Assembly (NCBI GenBank): GCA_905221605.1
Contig: CAJNDS010002190.1
Span: forward strand, 505,338-569,337
DNA length: 64,000 nt
Reading direction: 5' to 3'
Source: Symbiodinium natans
Taxonomy: Eukaryota; Sar; Dinophyceae; Suessiales; Symbiodiniaceae
Under the pieces are notes generated by a model. The model was not told the DNA's origin. It ran no database searches and saw only the letters and a program-made list of their open reading frames with translations. The position numbers and the translations under genes are program-made. Position 1 is the stretch's first letter. Every line of letters starts with the position of its first letter. Positions 62,956 to 64,000 of this stretch are shown here, piece after piece.

Positions 62956-64000
62956 GTTTCCAAGCTATCTTATCCTTATCAAACTCCCAGTAATCCAGTT
63001 CGTGCTCATTTGCAAAGTGCTGGGAAGTGGTTCCTGGGCAGCTAAAGGCCTCTATGGAAACTCTTCCGGCTGCACCTGGCACTGGCGGATTTGGAACGTC
63101 TGGCGGGACTGATGGTGGAGGTTCAAAGGACGGAGCTGACGGGGCAGAAGGTTTTGCCCTCTCTTTGTCCCTAGCTGCTTTTGCTAAAGCCTCGTCCTCA
63201 AGTAACTTTCGGAAACGTTCGTGGCATGCGTCTGAATGTTTTACCCCTTCGGCTATTCTGTCACAACCCTTGCACCCGACAGTTGTCCCAAACTTAAGCG
63301 CTCTGTCCAAGGTAACATACGTACGCCTGACTCGAGGCTTTGCCTCAGGGGCACCCTTTTCGAAAGGCAAAGCTTCCCTAGATTCAATCGCTTTCAAATC
63401 TGCGGTTGGCCTGAAAAGCGCAAGCTTCTCGTTTAGGGCTTCTTGCAAAGGAAAGATGAAAGTCTCAGGGGCCACCATTTCAGTTGCGTGAACCTGAATT
63501 GGCCTACCGCAACCTTTCGCATCTGTCCTCAACGCTTCATAATCCAACACCAAGTGCACCCCTCTGAACTTGAATCCTGAATCCATGCGCCAGCCACAAA
63601 ATATGCCTGGAATCGCTCTCGGCTGAAAAGCAGGAAGCTCTTTGTGGTGAGGTGGCTTGTAGTACACCAACGCGCCTAGAGGAATTCTGTGTCCATCGAA
63701 GGCATTCCCTCCATTAGCGGCTTCGTAGCATGTCTTGCCCTCTTTAAACGCTACGGTTTCAGGAGTATCGTTAGCGTGCACTGGTACGGGATTTGTGAAG
63801 GACCTGGCGACACAGAAGTATTCTGTCGCACGAGGCCACAGGGCATGAGGAAACCCTGCTGCTAACTGTGCTGCTCTAGTTCCTTCCTTAATGCTTCTAA
63901 TCAACCTTTCTAGTTGAGCATTATGGAATGGGTCATTGGGGATACCTGGTTCTGGTAGCCATCCCAGGAACTTCACAGCTTCAGTGAGCTCTTGAGCGCA
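62750..64000 (-). CDS. Copia integrase C-terminal part (cut by window edge)
   Basis: Open from the window edge to a stop at 62750. Near the start, PNDPFHNAQLERLIRSI matches the end of the integrase core with the third catalytic Glu. Next comes the AAGFPHALWPRATEYFCVAR helix, a capsid-proximal linker, and a Cys/His cluster GCKGC...H...C (C-x2-C-x8-H-x3-C). The segment SSKSWVGATWFFP precedes a premature stop caused by the T-run frameshift. The catalytic Asp residues and zinc-binding domain lie outside the window. Confidence 0.85.
   Translation of the reverse strand, partial: CAQELTEAVKFLGWLPEPGIPNDPFHNAQLERLIRSIKEGTRAAQLAAGFPHALWPRATEYFCVARSFTNPVPVHANDTPETVAFKEGKTCYEAANGGNAFDGHRIPLGALVYYKPPHHKELPAFQPRAIPGIFCGWRMDSGFKFRGVHLVLDYEALRTDAKGCGRPIQVHATEMVAPETFIFPLQEALNEKLALFRPTADLKAIESREALPFEKGAPEAKPRVRRTYVTLDRALKFGTTVGCKGCDRIAEGVKHSDACHERFRKLLEDEALAKAARDKERAKPSAPSAPSFEPPPSVPPDVPNPPVPGAAGRVSIEAFSCPGTTSQHFANEHELDYWEFDKDKIAWKRVHVKPRKRLYTPVGRSCPFPSDIVSSARETVWKCKGRASTFKDDWHDKSPNRRISSKSWVGATWFFP

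Larger units (their letters stand above)
60013..64000 (-). mobile_element. Ty1/copia LTR retrotransposon, 3' part
   Basis: Minus-strand polyprotein pieces in copia order (integrase, then reverse transcriptase and RNase H). It is followed by a purine-rich polypurine tract (60023-60038 as its complement) and TG at the presumed 3' LTR start. The 5' half (gag, protease, most of integrase, 5' LTR) lies beyond the window. Two frameshifts break the ORF, so this copy is probably inactive. Confidence 0.85.

Overview
The window looks like nuclear DNA of a dinoflagellate, most likely close to Symbiodiniaceae. Several independent signs agree. There are hundreds of TTTAGGG/CCCTAAA heptamers, the dinoflagellate and plant telomere type. 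Almost all supportable genes between 0 and 37 kb lie on the minus strand. Exons are very small, and their boundaries fit GT, GC and GA 5' splice sites with a frequent G after the acceptor AG. A Ty1/copia element of the type common in Symbiodiniaceae closes the window. The organism call is an inference; no search was run.

0-37 kb. A DEDDy 3'-5' exonuclease ORF (47-901, minus) is followed by about 34 kb that first looks like telomere debris, because short telomere-like arrays in both orientations occur every few hundred bases. Reading the non-telomeric islands on the minus strand changes that view. Most islands are clean exons of 22-276 nt bounded by splice sites, and many neighbours join in phase. 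In this way I recover an LCAT/PDAT-type lipid acyltransferase (35665-30883, nine exons), an unknown ten-exon protein (29419-26015), an unknown seven-exon protein with a KRKVK-type basic patch (22779-20896), an unknown set (20070-18154), an unknown seven-exon protein (17750-13585), a protein with a GWESFQIL...GPD...DWT domain (12364-8111), and the last two exons of a WWE-domain protein (6685-6025). Whether these are separate genes or parts of fewer, longer genes cannot be settled here. The telomere-like arrays are intron content, and at several junctions the heptamer itself supplies the GT or the AG. Some arrays are flanked by direct repeats of 10-27 bp, like target-site duplications. Two families of short foldback elements (MITE-like) are also scattered here; one touches an exon end.

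36-45 kb. A thioesterase-like GHSLG ORF (minus), a roughly 50-60 bp tandem repeat, then a 5 kb cluster of shuffled, degenerate repeat modules. One of these modules keeps an open frame with a hydrophobic segment in three copies.

45-60 kb. Repeat-rich intergenic DNA. It holds a 1.6 kb unit in two near-identical direct copies plus truncated and inverted copies, carrying a two-exon candidate gene with a 63-nt intron. It also holds duplicated elements with C-to-T-biased divergence, a duplicated element whose 340-bp core is inverted between copies, and several minisatellites, including a 15-bp one open in all six frames.

60-64 kb. A minus-strand Ty1/copia polyprotein (integrase, a linker domain, reverse transcriptase, RNase H) broken by two frameshifts and cut by the window edge.

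Method limits: exon ends were placed by eye from splice dinucleotides and reading phase. Where several donors were possible I chose the one that kept phase, so phase agreement is only partly independent evidence. Protein family calls rest on recognised motifs, not on searches.
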